64,000 nt of DNA from G963668655 sp963668655. Its GTDB lineage: Bacteria > Myxococcota_A > SURF-8. A model generated the notes under the pieces. The model searched no databases and had not been told where the DNA came from. It worked only from the letters and a program-made list of their open reading frames with translations. Location of the stretch: NCBI GenBank assembly GCA_963668655.2, contig CAXXPQ010000004.1, positions 124,001 through 188,000 of the forward strand. Reading direction: 5' to 3'. The position numbers and the translations under genes are program-made. This document shows, piece by piece, positions 54,782-64,000 of the stretch (within the stretch, counting starts at the first letter, position 1; each line of letters opens with the position of its first letter).

Positions 54782-55782
54782 TATGCATCACCTCCCGACG
54801 ACTATGCCTGTCCCTGATGCTTCTGTCGATCGTGTTTCTGTCCGGATGCGATAAAGGACCACCCGCCGCTTATCGTTACACTCCCGGCGAAAAACACCAG
54901 TATCGGCTATGGTTGACGCAACAGGCGGAGATGGACGGAAACCGCACCGAGGCCAATCGGCTCTTGGCGCGATTGCGGATGCAGATGGAAACCGTCTCCG
55001 TCTCGCCGGAGGGCGTGGCGGAAATCACCCTTTCGTTTCCGGCGGCCGACGCCTCCATTTCCACCAAGGACAAGCGCGAACCCCTGCCCCAGATCCGCCT
55101 CATGGAACGTTCCTCCATGACCCTGCGCATGGACGCGAAGGGACGAATCCTGGATCTCGTCACCAAGAATGCCCCGCCGGAACAGGCCATGGGCTTTTTC
55201 ACAAGTCTGAAGCTGTCCATTCGCGAATTTCTTCCCACGCTTCCGGAACACCTGAACCGGGGAACCACCTGGTCGCGCACCTCACGAATCCGTGAATCCC
55301 TTGCGGGCGCGGAGGAAACGCCGATGGAAACGGTCACTTCTTTCGAGGTATTGGGCGATTCCACGCTGGACGGACAGTCCATGACGGAAATCAACGCCCG
55401 CTTCGATATCACCGTGAATGGAGAAAACAGCGGGGACGAAAACAAACTTCCCGAAGAGAAACCGGCCAAGACCGTCGCCCGGAAACCTTCCCCCGAACCT
55501 TCCAATCCCTATGCCGCCAAGGAGAGGGAGAAAGAACCGTCCATTTCGTTCAAAGCGACGGGAACGGGGAGCGGAAAAATCTATTTTCAAAAGGAAACCG
55601 GATGGTTCCAGGCCGCTTCCTACGATACCGTCATCCAGGCCACCAGCGAGGTTCGAACGTCGGACAGCCTGCAAACCCATCGGCAGGTGATCCGCTCGCA
55701 CATCAAAGTGACGCCGATCCGGTCCCCGGAGCGATCCGAGGAAAGCGCGAAACCCACAACCGATAGCCAGGGGAAACCATGA
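54778..55782 (+). CDS. Lipoprotein, unknown function
   Basis: 334 aa. GTG start inside the recJ stop, with AGGAAG 6 bases upstream. Signal peptide with LSGC (Cys24). The mature part is a DUF-type domain with repeated beta strands (PAAYRYTPGEKHQYRLWL..., then FQKETGWFQAASYD at the end), resembling lipoproteins of the '6-bladed/DUF6263' style where a start with YxYxPGxxxxY is common. Acidic Pro-rich middle region (about 230-270). It ends in an ATGA overlap with dapF. No function can be named. Confidence 0.72.
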   Translation: MICITSRRLCLSLMLLSIVFLSGCDKGPPAAYRYTPGEKHQYRLWLTQQAEMDGNRTEANRLLARLRMQMETVSVSPEGVAEITLSFPAADASISTKDKREPLPQIRLMERSSMTLRMDAKGRILDLVTKNAPPEQAMGFFTSLKLSIREFLPTLPEHLNRGTTWSRTSRIRESLAGAEETPMETVTSFEVLGDSTLDGQSMTEINARFDITVNGENSGDENKLPEEKPAKTVARKPSPEPSNPYAAKEREKEPSISFKATGTGSGKIYFQKETGWFQAASYDTVIQATSEVRTSDSLQTHRQVIRSHIKVTPIRSPERSEESAKPTTDSQGKP

Positions 55783-56639
55783 AATTCTACAAATACCAGG
55801 GCGCCGGAAACGATTTCATCCTGTTCGATCCGGGCATTGCCCCGAAAGATCTGGAACCCGATCACATTCGTTTTCTTTGCGATCGGCATTTCGGGATCGG
55901 AGCGGACGGCGTGCTGTTCATCCAGCCGTCCGAAAAGGCCGATTTCTTCATGCGCATCTTCAATTCGGACGGCAGCGAAGCCGAGATGTGCGGCAACGGA
56001 ATCCGGTGTTTCGTCAAGCATCTCGTGGACTTTCGCCTGACCGCCAAGGACAGCGTGCAGGTCCAGAGCCTGACTGGCGTCCACATCTGTCGCACGTTTC
56101 GGGATGCGGGCGGACAGGTTTCGGATGTCGAGGTCGGCATGGGACGGCCGCGCTACGACCGATCCGCCTCCGGGATGGAGGGCGAGGGAACGTTCGTCGC
56201 CCAGCTCGTCGAGAAGGACGGTCATTCCTTTCACGGAACCGCCGTCTCCATGGGTAATCCTCACCTGGTGATTTTCGAGGGCAAAAGCATCGAAGAGGCG
56301 GAGATCGTCGGCCCCCTGTTCGAATCTCACCCCGCGTTTCCCTCGCACACCAACGTCGAGTTCGTGGAGGTCAAGGGCCCTCAACATCTGAAAGTCGTGG
56401 TATACGAGCGCGGCTCGGGCATCACCCTGGCCTGCGGGACGGGAGCCTGCGCCTCCGTCGCGGCCGCGGTTATCGAAAAACGCATTGAGCCGTCGAAGCC
56501 GGTGCGCGTGGATCTGCCCGGAGGCGCGCTTTCCATTCGCATCAGTCCGGAAACCGGCGAAATCTGGATGACCGGCCCGGCCGTGCGCGTTTTCGAGGGC
56601 GATATCGATTTGGGGGTGATGGAGGAAGATGGAGCGTAA
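55779..56639 (+). CDS. dapF: Diaminopimelate epimerase
   Basis: 286 aa PLP-independent racemase of lysine and peptidoglycan synthesis (LL- to meso-DAP). The two catalytic thiols lie in MCGNGIRCF and ACGTGACAS. N-terminal YQGAGNDFILFD and CDRHFGIGADG are family hallmarks. Starts in the ATGA overlap with the lipoprotein gene. Confidence 0.97.
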   Translation: MKFYKYQGAGNDFILFDPGIAPKDLEPDHIRFLCDRHFGIGADGVLFIQPSEKADFFMRIFNSDGSEAEMCGNGIRCFVKHLVDFRLTAKDSVQVQSLTGVHICRTFRDAGGQVSDVEVGMGRPRYDRSASGMEGEGTFVAQLVEKDGHSFHGTAVSMGNPHLVIFEGKSIEEAEIVGPLFESHPAFPSHTNVEFVEVKGPQHLKVVVYERGSGITLACGTGACASVAAAVIEKRIEPSKPVRVDLPGGALSIRISPETGEIWMTGPAVRVFEGDIDLGVMEEDGA

Positions 56640-56794
56640 AATCCTCGCCCCGCTAACGAAGGATCAACCGAACACGCATGCAAAATCCTTGATTCGGCGG
56701 TGGGGAACGTTTACGATGGGACTGGCAAAAGGGTTGAAGCAGCTCGCCATGAATGTGAAAAAACATCCTTCTGGGATCGCCGTGGAGACTGATC

Positions 56795-57712
56795 GTGGGA
56801 CTTCGTATCGCCATTGCCGGATCCGGCGGCCTCATCGGCCGAGAACTCATCCGACGCTTTCGTGAAAAGGGACACACCGTTTCGCGTCTCGTGCGGGAAG
56901 CGCCCGGTTCCTGGGAACCGCTCATCATTCCCTGGATCGTGGAAAAACGGGAAATCGGAGCGGAAGCTCTGAACGGCCAGCATGTCGTCATCAACCTGGC
57001 CGGAGCAAACATCGCCGAGGAACCCTGGAGCGAGGATCGCAAGAAAAAAATCGTGGAAAGCCGGACCAGGGGAACGGAATTTCTATGCCAGACCCTGGCG
57101 CGCCTGCCGGACCCGCCCAAACTCTACCTTCAGGCTTCCGCGATCGGCTATTACGGAATTCGCAAGCCCGATGAAACCATGAACGAATCCGCCCCGTCCG
57201 GAAAAGGCTTTCTGGCGGAAGTCGCGAGGGAATGGGAACGCTCCGCCAGTTGGACCGTAAAAGCCGGAATCCGTACGATTTTCATGCGCTTCGGTCTGGT
57301 TCTGAGCCCGGATGGCGGCGCCCTGGCCCGTATGTTGCCGATTTTCCGAAAGGGATTCGGCGGACGGCTGGGAAATGGCCGCCAGATGATGAGTTGGATC
57401 GCCCTGGAGGAAATACCGCTGATCCTGGATCATCTGTTCCGCATGCCCCGCTTCCAGGGACCGATCAACTTCGTTTCGCCGAATCCGGTCAGCAACCGGG
57501 AGTTCACCAAGACCCTGGGGCGAGTGCTGAAGCGCCCCACCCTCTTCCCGGCCCCGGCTTTCGCCTTGCGCAGGAAATTCGGAGAAATGGCGGACGAGGC
57601 CCTGTTGGGCGGACAGGCCGTGACTCCCCAGAAAATCCTCGAATCCGGCTACCGTTTCCAGTATCCGGATCTGGAGGAAGCTTTGCGGATGATGTTGGGA
57701 CGGATGGAATAG
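56795..57712 (+). CDS. TIGR01777-family NAD-dependent epimerase/YfcH-like
   Basis: 305 aa SDR protein with GTG start, GGAG 8 bases upstream. Rossmann loop IAGSGGLIGRELI, then VVINLAGANIAEEPWS, KLYLQASAIGYYG and the C-terminal DUF1731 phrase GGQAVTPQKILESGYRFQYP. Family members are often linked to cell division (SulA-like naming) but the chemistry is not established. The 155-base gap after dapF holds nothing I can identify. Confidence 0.92.
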   Translation: MGLRIAIAGSGGLIGRELIRRFREKGHTVSRLVREAPGSWEPLIIPWIVEKREIGAEALNGQHVVINLAGANIAEEPWSEDRKKKIVESRTRGTEFLCQTLARLPDPPKLYLQASAIGYYGIRKPDETMNESAPSGKGFLAEVAREWERSASWTVKAGIRTIFMRFGLVLSPDGGALARMLPIFRKGFGGRLGNGRQMMSWIALEEIPLILDHLFRMPRFQGPINFVSPNPVSNREFTKTLGRVLKRPTLFPAPAFALRRKFGEMADEALLGGQAVTPQKILESGYRFQYPDLEEALRMMLGRME

Positions 57713-57718
57713 CGGAAG

Positions 57719-60520
57719 TCAATCGGCATCCGTATCGAGAATCTCTCTGATTTTCATGGCCAGCGTGTCGGACGTGTACGGCTTCCCGATGAAATTCAAT
57801 CCTTCATCCAGAACGCCGTGATGGGCGATGATATTTTCCGTATAGCCGGACGTATAGAGAATTTTCATCGCGGGAAAGACTTTCAGCAGTTCCTCGGCCA
57901 GTTCGCGACCATTCATTATGGGCATGACAAGATCCGTCATCAGCAAATCGATGGGCGTTCTTCCCGCTTTTTTCGCAATCTTAAGCGCCTCCGTCCCCGA
58001 AGCCGCTTCCAGAACCTTGTACCCCATGCGCCGGAGAATCTTGATGGCGATGCTCCGGACCATATCTTCGTCCTCCACCACCAAGATGGTTTCCGTCCCT
58101 TTCCGAATTTCCGCCTGACCCGGGCTTTCCGGAATCGGTTCCGCCTTGTCCATCACTTTGGGAAGGTAGATCTTGAAGGTCGTACCGATGCCCGGCTCGG
58201 TATAAACCTGAACGATTCCCTTGTGCTGGCGCACGATGCCGAATACGGTGGACAATCCCAGGCCCGTACCGTGTCCTTCCTCCTTGGTGGTGAAAAACGG
58301 TTCGAAAATTTTCTGCCGAGTGTTCTCGTCCATGCCGTGCCCGGTATCGCTGACCGACAGACAGACGTAACGGCCCGGTCCGAGGAGCGGACGAGCACGG
58401 CCCATTTCATCGTCCAGAAACGTATCCGCCGTCTCGATGAGCAACCGTCCGCCGTTCGGCATGGCGTCGCGCGCGTTCACGGCCAGATTCATGACGATCT
58501 GTTCCATCTGGCCGGGATCGGCCTTGACCCGGCCCAGACGCTTTTGGGGAAAGATCTTCAGCTCGACATCCTCTCCGATCAGGCGAACGAGCATCGTCTG
58601 CATTTTGCGGATCAGATCGTTTAGGTTGATGACTTTCGGCTCGATGATCTGTTTGCGGCTGAAGGCCAGAAGCTGGAACGTCAGATCCGCGGCCCGGTTC
58701 GCCGCGCCTTGAATTTCGTCCAATGTATCTTTTAGCGGGTGATCGTCCGCCATATCCAGTTGGGCCAGGGAAAGATGACCGGTGATGGTCGTCAACAGGT
58801 TGTTGAAATCGTGAGCGATTCCCCCGGCAAGGCGTCCCACCGCCTCCATTTTCTGAGCCTGCTGCAGCTGGGATTCGATATTCACTTTCTCCGTGACGTC
58901 CTTGCAGGAGCCGATGTACATGATCGGCTTTCCATCGTTGTCCACCACCGGCAGACCGTGTTCGATCCAGTGTCGCCAACTTCCGTCGGCATGCCGCATC
59001 CGATACTTCATATTGATGGGCTCGGCAATCGTTCGATGTCGGTCGAGAATTTCCGAAATTTTTGGAAGCTCGTCGGGATGAACGATCTTTTCCCATCCTT
59101 TAAGCGTCCGGGAAATGGTGCCCGGCTCGTATCCCAGATTGCCGTCAATGTCCCAGAACCACTGTAGGTCGTCATCGGCCAGGTTCCACTCGTAAATGAG
59201 GTCGGACGTCGCTTCGGTCGCCAGTTGGAAACGCCGTTCCATGGCCTTTCGTTCCGTAATATCCCGGGAGGAGGTCATCACCGCACGAACCCGGCCATCG
59301 GCGTCGAATTCCGGGGATAAAAGCCAATCCATCCAGATGCCGTTCGGCAACTGGAATTCCACGCGATGATTCACAGCCGTATCGAACACCGTATCGATGG
59401 CCTCCCCCCATAGGCGGCAGAGATCTTCCGGGAAGCCCAGTTCCTCGTGGGTTTTATTGATAAACTCTTCCGGGGGAATCCCGGTCAGACTCTCGACCAC
59501 GCGATTTGCATACAGGTGCCGGTGGTTCCGATCGAAACGCATGATGGTATCAGGCGCATTTTCCGCCAACGCGCGAAATTTCTCCTCGCTTTCCTCCAGG
59601 GAATGCAACACGCGTTTCTGCTCTTTTTCCGTACGAATCGAATTCAGGGCAAACGCCAGATCCCCCGCCACTTCCTCGAACAGCGCCTTTTCCTCTTCGA
59701 TGTCTTCGGACGATTTTGCGACGTTGATTCCCAGCACCCCGAAAACCCGCTCTCCAAGCTCCAAACATCTGGCCAGACCGGTTCCGGAACCAAGCCTTTT
59801 GGACTGGGGACACCGAATGCATTCCTCATTTCCAAGGGAATGCACCACCAGACGCTTCCGGCTCAACGCCTCCCGGATACAAGAGGGATAGTTTTTCGCT
59901 TTCATCAGAGACTCGATTTCCGGAATGGCGGATCGATTTCCGGAACTTGCCGTGATGGACAGGTTTTCTTCCGAGTCGTACAAGGCCACCCAGGCGCAAA
60001 GGATACTGGAAGGCTTCGCCAGAGCCTGCATGGTCCCCTCCAACAACCTGGAGGGATTCTTCTCCTGTACGATCAACTGGTTGACCAGGCTGATGGCGCG
60101 CAGGATGGCGTTCAGATCGCGAACTCTTTTTTCCATGCGGGATTTGTACAGCGCGATCTCGATGACGGAAATCAGTTCCCGGTCCTGAAAAGGCTTGATG
60201 ATGTAGCCGTACGGCTCCGTTATCTTGGCTTCGGCGAGAATTTCCTCGTCCGCGTAGGCCGTGAGATAGATTACGGGGATGTTCCAGGCAATTCGAATCG
60301 CCTCCGCCGCCTCGATCCCGTTCTTGGCGCCTTTCAGATAAATATCCATCAGCACCAGATCCGGTTTCACGTCCCGGGCGATATCCATGGCCCGTTGATA
60401 ACTGTCCGCGATGGCCGGAATCGAGTATCCCGCGCTCTCCAACGTGGCCTGAAGATCCTTGGCGATGATTCGTTCGTCCTCGACGATGAGGATTTTCACG
60501 TCCGCGGAATTCTCGCGCAT
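57719..60520 (-). CDS. Hybrid sensor kinase REC-GAF-PAS-PAS-HK-REC
   Basis: 933 aa cytoplasmic signalling protein. Domains in order: N-terminal receiver (about 8-125; acidic pocket VEDE, phospho-acceptor D59 in LVLMDIYL, Lys in YIIKPF), GAF-like (about 155-300, with SCIREALSRKRLVVHSLG and Cys pair ECIRCPQSK), two PAS domains (about 315-560), HisKA with the phospho-His in AGGIAHDFNNLL, HATPase with NLAVNARDAMPNGG and GHGTGLGLSTVFGI, and a C-terminal receiver (LVVEDEDMVR, LMTDLVMPIMNG). No DNA-binding domain. It lies 13 bases downstream of a second kinase, so the pair may form a phosphorelay. Confidence 0.9.
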   Translation of the reverse strand: MRENSADVKILIVEDERIIAKDLQATLESAGYSIPAIADSYQRAMDIARDVKPDLVLMDIYLKGAKNGIEAAEAIRIAWNIPVIYLTAYADEEILAEAKITEPYGYIIKPFQDRELISVIEIALYKSRMEKRVRDLNAILRAISLVNQLIVQEKNPSRLLEGTMQALAKPSSILCAWVALYDSEENLSITASSGNRSAIPEIESLMKAKNYPSCIREALSRKRLVVHSLGNEECIRCPQSKRLGSGTGLARCLELGERVFGVLGINVAKSSEDIEEEKALFEEVAGDLAFALNSIRTEKEQKRVLHSLEESEEKFRALAENAPDTIMRFDRNHRHLYANRVVESLTGIPPEEFINKTHEELGFPEDLCRLWGEAIDTVFDTAVNHRVEFQLPNGIWMDWLLSPEFDADGRVRAVMTSSRDITERKAMERRFQLATEATSDLIYEWNLADDDLQWFWDIDGNLGYEPGTISRTLKGWEKIVHPDELPKISEILDRHRTIAEPINMKYRMRHADGSWRHWIEHGLPVVDNDGKPIMYIGSCKDVTEKVNIESQLQQAQKMEAVGRLAGGIAHDFNNLLTTITGHLSLAQLDMADDHPLKDTLDEIQGAANRAADLTFQLLAFSRKQIIEPKVINLNDLIRKMQTMLVRLIGEDVELKIFPQKRLGRVKADPGQMEQIVMNLAVNARDAMPNGGRLLIETADTFLDDEMGRARPLLGPGRYVCLSVSDTGHGMDENTRQKIFEPFFTTKEEGHGTGLGLSTVFGIVRQHKGIVQVYTEPGIGTTFKIYLPKVMDKAEPIPESPGQAEIRKGTETILVVEDEDMVRSIAIKILRRMGYKVLEAASGTEALKIAKKAGRTPIDLLMTDLVMPIMNGRELAEELLKVFPAMKILYTSGYTENIIAHHGVLDEGLNFIGKPYTSDTLAMKIREILDTDAD

Positions 60521-60533
60521 GCCGATGCTCCTG

Positions 60534-63272
60534 TTATGCCTCGAAGTGAATGATGAATGTACTGCCTTGTTCCCGGCGAATCTGGAGCGTACCGTTCAAC
60601 TGTTCCACGAAAGTCCGTACAAGCTGCATTCCAAGAGAATCCGGCGACTCCTCCTCCACCCCTTCAGGCAAACCGACGCCATCATCCTGAATCACAAGCC
60701 TGTATAACGCCCCGACTGGCTTCATGCGAATAAGTATAGCACCTTCCCGCCCGTTTGGAAACGCATGTTTCAAGGCATTGGAAATCAATTCGTTGACGAT
60801 CAATCCGCAGGCGTTGGCCTTGTCGATGCTCAATTCCACCTCGCTCACGTCGATTTCCAGCGAGATTCGCCCGGGATGGACCTGGTAGGCCCGAAAAAGG
60901 TTGGTGGTGATGGAGTTGATGTAACGCCCGAAATCCACCCGCTTCAGATCCTCGGAACGATACAGCCTCTCGTGAACCAGCGCCATGGTGTTGACGCGAT
61001 CCCGACTCTCCTGCAAAGCCGCCTTCAATTCCGAATTCGCGGTTTTCCGGCTCTGCATGTTCAGCATGCTGGAAATCACCTGTAGATTGTTTTTCACCCG
61101 GTGATGAATCTCCCGCAGCAGCACCTCTTTTTCTTTCAACGAACGGACGATCTTGAGATCGGCTTCCTTCTGCTTGGTGATATCGTATGAAAATCCGCAA
61201 AGCCCGATCACCGTACCATCCTCTTCACGAAGGGGAAACTTCAGGGATATGTAGTAACGCGATTCCCTTTCCCCACTTTCCGGATTCATCCTCCAGGTTT
61301 CTTCCTCGACTTTGACCGCTTCACCGTTTTCAATCACGTTCCGATCCGCTTCGCGAATCATCGACGCGGTTTCGGCGTCGAAAAAATCGGAATCGCTGAA
61401 TTTCCTCTCCGCCAGCTTTTCTCTCTCGACGCCGAATAACGACTCGGCCAATTTGTTGATGAAGGTATAGTTCCCTTTCATATCTTTCATGTATACATGC
61501 GCGTTGATACTGTCCATGTAGTAGGTGAACAATCTCCAGGTGGACCGCTGTTTATCAAGAGCCTTCACCTGTTCCGTCTGGTCGATGGTGAAACAGACTC
61601 CGGAGTATTCTTCACGATCCAACAGGGCCGCGGCCAGAAGAATCGGAACCCGGCTTCCGTCCTTTCGTAAATATTCCTTCTCGAACGGCGTGCAAACGCC
61701 GTGTATTCTGATTTCTTCCGTGGCCTTTAGATCTGCCTCTTCATATTCCGGCAGCGTGAGATCTTTCCAATTCAATTCGCCGTTCTCCACCTCGCTCCGG
61801 TCGTATCCCATCATTTGTAGAAAAGCTTCATTCGCATCGGAAACCCTTCCGTCCGACTGCCAGAAAAACACGGCGGTGATGTTCGATTCGAAAATACCCC
61901 GGAATTTCGCCTCGCTTCGGACCAGTTCCTCTTCCACCCGCTTGCGTTGCCGGATATGCTCTTCCAGATCCTTGTTGATGGTCACCAGATCGCGGGTCCG
62001 TTCCTTCACCTTCGCTTCCAGTTCCGCCGTAAACGCTTGAAGTCTGCCAATCATGGCGTTGGCGGCCCGGCCCAGTCGCCCGAGTTCATCCGGCCCGGTC
62101 CAATGGGTCCTGACCTTGAGATTTCCGCTTTCCACTTCCTGAACGGTATGACGTAACTTCGTAATGGGCCGTGTGATGGTTTTGGCGAAAGCGAACCCCG
62201 AAAGAAGGGCCAGAATGAAAATGAAACCGCCGGTCAGCATCGTCAGATTCAATTCCACCTCGATCAGATCGTAGACTTCGCTGCGATCCTGCTTGACCAC
62301 CATCCCCCATCCCTGATCTTCCGACAATTCCAGATACCGGTAGGCGGCCAGGACGGGAATCCCCCGATAGTCCTCGATCTCCACCAATCCCTGCTTGCCG
62401 CTGGCGGCCTGTCTGGCGGGAAAGGCCTGGATGGAGTACCGGTACAGTTCCGGAACGCTTCCGTCCGGCAAGCGGTGCTTCAGCGGAGTCAGAATCCGCG
62501 TCTCCCGGTTCACCAAGAGGGCCTCGCCGGTCTCTCCCAAGCCTTGCCCCATGCGCCACATGGCGCTGACCAGATCCAAGGTGTCGATCTCCAGTCCGAG
62601 AACCATCGGAACGGCGATCACCGGCTCGCCGTCCGTTTCCATTTCAATGCAGACGAGAAGCCGGGGGGTATCGCCGGTCTTCAATTCCACCGTTTTATCG
62701 ATGAAGATCGCTCCGGGACTCTCATGGATTCTGTTCAAATCCACGAGAGAAAGAACCTCCTTTCCGCGATCCTCCTTTACCGTGGAGATCAGCACACGGC
62801 CCGTCCGGGCATCCGCGACCCAGACTTTCGAGTAAATTTCATAGGTGTCTCGAACCAGACGGAATTTATCGAGCAAGATTTTCGTTTCGGTCGCCAAAAG
62901 GTTTTCTTCGAATTCGGATTCGGATTTCACGAAGGACGGATCCCTCAGTAAGGAAGCGAGATTCTTCCTCACGGAGGAGCTCTTCGCCAGCACCACGGTA
63001 TCCATCTTGCGCTCGGCCAGCAGGTCCAACAGATATTCCTTTTTAAGATCGGCGATCAGGTTGAGCTGTTCCAGTTGATCCTGTTTCTTGCTTTCATACT
63101 CTCCCGAATAGGAGACGAACGGCAGGCCGAAGGACTGCACCAGCATCACGGCGCCCAGGGTGGCGAACAGCAACACGGCGATGAACAAGGCGATCTTGGT
63201 GCTTAGCCTTGAAACGGTCCACCGGGAGGATTTTTCCTCCTTCCCCCCGCCTTTCCGGTCATCCATCGACAT
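60534..63272 (-). CDS. Membrane sensor kinase, CACHE-HAMP-PAS-PAS-HisKA_2
   Basis: 912 aa. TM1 at about residues 25-48, a periplasmic dCACHE-like domain to about 335, TM2 at about 345-365, HAMP (ITRPITKLRHTVQEVESGNL), two PAS domains, then a HisKA_2 (HWE-like) dimerisation helix with the phospho-His in LREIHHRVKNNLQVISSMLN and an HATPase with INELISNALKHAFPNG and SLGMQLVRTFVEQLNG. It senses an external small ligand. No receiver of its own; the neighbouring hybrid kinase's N-terminal receiver is a likely acceptor. Confidence 0.9.
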   Translation of the reverse strand: MSMDDRKGGGKEEKSSRWTVSRLSTKIALFIAVLLFATLGAVMLVQSFGLPFVSYSGEYESKKQDQLEQLNLIADLKKEYLLDLLAERKMDTVVLAKSSSVRKNLASLLRDPSFVKSESEFEENLLATETKILLDKFRLVRDTYEIYSKVWVADARTGRVLISTVKEDRGKEVLSLVDLNRIHESPGAIFIDKTVELKTGDTPRLLVCIEMETDGEPVIAVPMVLGLEIDTLDLVSAMWRMGQGLGETGEALLVNRETRILTPLKHRLPDGSVPELYRYSIQAFPARQAASGKQGLVEIEDYRGIPVLAAYRYLELSEDQGWGMVVKQDRSEVYDLIEVELNLTMLTGGFIFILALLSGFAFAKTITRPITKLRHTVQEVESGNLKVRTHWTGPDELGRLGRAANAMIGRLQAFTAELEAKVKERTRDLVTINKDLEEHIRQRKRVEEELVRSEAKFRGIFESNITAVFFWQSDGRVSDANEAFLQMMGYDRSEVENGELNWKDLTLPEYEEADLKATEEIRIHGVCTPFEKEYLRKDGSRVPILLAAALLDREEYSGVCFTIDQTEQVKALDKQRSTWRLFTYYMDSINAHVYMKDMKGNYTFINKLAESLFGVEREKLAERKFSDSDFFDAETASMIREADRNVIENGEAVKVEEETWRMNPESGERESRYYISLKFPLREEDGTVIGLCGFSYDITKQKEADLKIVRSLKEKEVLLREIHHRVKNNLQVISSMLNMQSRKTANSELKAALQESRDRVNTMALVHERLYRSEDLKRVDFGRYINSITTNLFRAYQVHPGRISLEIDVSEVELSIDKANACGLIVNELISNALKHAFPNGREGAILIRMKPVGALYRLVIQDDGVGLPEGVEEESPDSLGMQLVRTFVEQLNGTLQIRREQGSTFIIHFEA

Positions 63273-63498
63273 GCCCGTTCCTTTCGACCATCAGGACGAT
63301 TCCCGTGGAATCCGAAGGCGTCCGTACGATTCGAGGGTATCGCCGCCGAAACGCCAACTCCCCACAATCTGCCATTATTCCAAATAAGCGTAATCCACAT
63401 GTTTAGAAAAGGCAAGCAAAAGCCACCGAAGTTGTAAACAAATCCGATCGAACGGAAAAAGTCCGCTTAAAATCCGGAAACCGGGCGCATTTTTTCCT
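63273..63498. other. Intergenic region before last gene
   Basis: About 225 bases with no gene. Runs up to the promoter of the final membrane gene. No other element seen. Confidence 0.4.
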
Positions 63499-63527
63499 TT
63501 TACCGGAGAGAAGACGGATCCTATAAT
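63499..63527 (+). promoter_or_regulatory. Sigma70-like promoter of final gene
   Basis: TTTACC, a 17-base spacer and a perfect TATAAT, about 40 bases before ATG 63568. Confidence 0.55.
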
Positions 63528-63567
63528 GATTTCAGGCGTTTTATCGACGATGAACGGAAAGGAAGCA

Positions 63568-64000
63568 ATGCCTCCCATCGGGATCCGAATATCGACTCAC
63601 TGGAGCGTGGCGGGACTTACCGCTTTCGGAGCGGCGATGGCCGTTCTGGCCAACCTGTACTACCCCAGCTACATCTTCGGAACCACGCTTCCGGCTTGGT
63701 GTACGGCTCTTTTCTGGGGCGGCGCTCTGGCGGGCGCGGGAGCGGAACTTTCGGGGCAAATCAGCGGACGGACGGACGGATTTTCCGATCCGCTGATCGG
63801 TTTCGCGTTTGGATGCGGAGTTTTCGGCCTGTCGCTGTTCGTCCTGGGGCAACTGGGCCTGTTTTCGGATACCGCCCTGACTCTGCTTTCGCTCACGGGC
63901 TGGTTTCTGGGGTTCCGGCAATGGAAAGCCTGGATCCTTCACGTCTCCCGACGAAACCGCAAACCCATGGCCTCTCCCGGGATCCTGGGCCTCGCGGCCT
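63568..64000 (+). CDS. Polytopic membrane protein, partial (runs off the window)
   Basis: First 144 residues of a plus-strand gene cut by the window edge. ATG 63568 has AAAGGAAGC directly upstream and lies downstream of the predicted promoter; an in-frame ATG at 63526 overlaps the -10 box and is unlikely. About four hydrophobic segments (AGLTAFGAAMAVLANLYYP, TALFWGGALAGAGAEL, FGLSLFVLGQLGLFS, TLLSLTGWFLGF) and a basic loop (RRNRKP) indicate an inner-membrane protein. Family not recognised from this part. Confidence 0.65.
   Translation, partial: MPPIGIRISTHWSVAGLTAFGAAMAVLANLYYPSYIFGTTLPAWCTALFWGGALAGAGAELSGQISGRTDGFSDPLIGFAFGCGVFGLSLFVLGQLGLFSDTALTLLSLTGWFLGFRQWKAWILHVSRRNRKPMASPGILGLAA

Overview
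The window is a 64 kb stretch of gene-dense, fairly GC-rich bacterial chromosome. The gene content is Gram-negative: many lipoproteins with lipoboxes, FadL/OprP-type outer-membrane barrels and a SurA-like periplasmic protein. Several surface proteins carry long acidic Asp-Gly-Asp (DGD) linkers, and at least one ends in a Cys-plus-TM-plus-Arg tail of the MYXO-CTERM type. There is also System II (ResB/ResC) cytochrome maturation, PilZ-like/HEAT and TMTC-like/TPR proteins, and two multi-PAS histidine kinases. Together these point to Deltaproteobacteria in the broad sense, most likely Myxococcota or a relative. This is an inference from gene style; no rRNA or tRNA is present to settle it.

Layout. 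0.1-6.3 kb: a DGD lipoprotein, a DGD-linked GH31 glycosidase lipoprotein and a GPH-type sugar symporter gene broken by a one-base frameshift, then a small secreted barrel-like protein. 6.3-9.6 kb: thiC and a Crp/Fnr regulator (minus), then a membrane-anchored IPT-thioredoxin protein. 9.9-12.3 kb: a second DGD lipoprotein with a strong promoter and terminator, and a divergent RlmN/Cfr-like radical SAM protein. 12.6-19.6 kb: one tightly packed run, tetraheme cytochrome c - resB - resC - engB - SurA-like - rimI - pyrK - pyrD. 19.7-21.5 kb: a secreted DGD metallophosphoesterase. 21.5-28.1 kb (minus): the translation operon ffh-rpsP-khpA-rimM-trmD-rplS-rnhB-mnmG. 28.6-35.5 kb: a TMTC-like membrane protein, inositol-phosphate synthase, an M50 protease, a lipoprotein, a Dus enzyme and a lipocalin-like protein. 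36-45.6 kb: an MFS transporter, a GNAT, a PilZ/HEAT protein, an outer-membrane protein, a NYN nuclease and a VCBS/UnbV lipoprotein. 45.6-52.8 kb: a glycosyltransferase-like membrane protein with a TPR partner, a porin and a FadL protein. 53-57.7 kb: recJ - lipoprotein - dapF - epimerase. 57.7-63.3 kb: two adjacent histidine kinases. A membrane protein runs off the right edge.

Promoters of E. coli sigma70 type (TTGACA-like, 16-17 bp, TATAAT-like) are visible in front of many of these units. Convergent neighbours are often separated by only 6-30 bp, and one clear intrinsic terminator lies inside the 3' coding end of mnmG.

No mobile element, CRISPR array, tRNA or rRNA was found. The most interesting leads are the RlmN/Cfr-like enzyme that lacks the usual adduct-resolving cysteine, the family of DGD-linker surface proteins, the two-kinase relay without a DNA-binding output, the TPR/glycosyltransferase-like pair, and a ribosome-binding site held in a perfect hairpin before a 38-codon leader frame.
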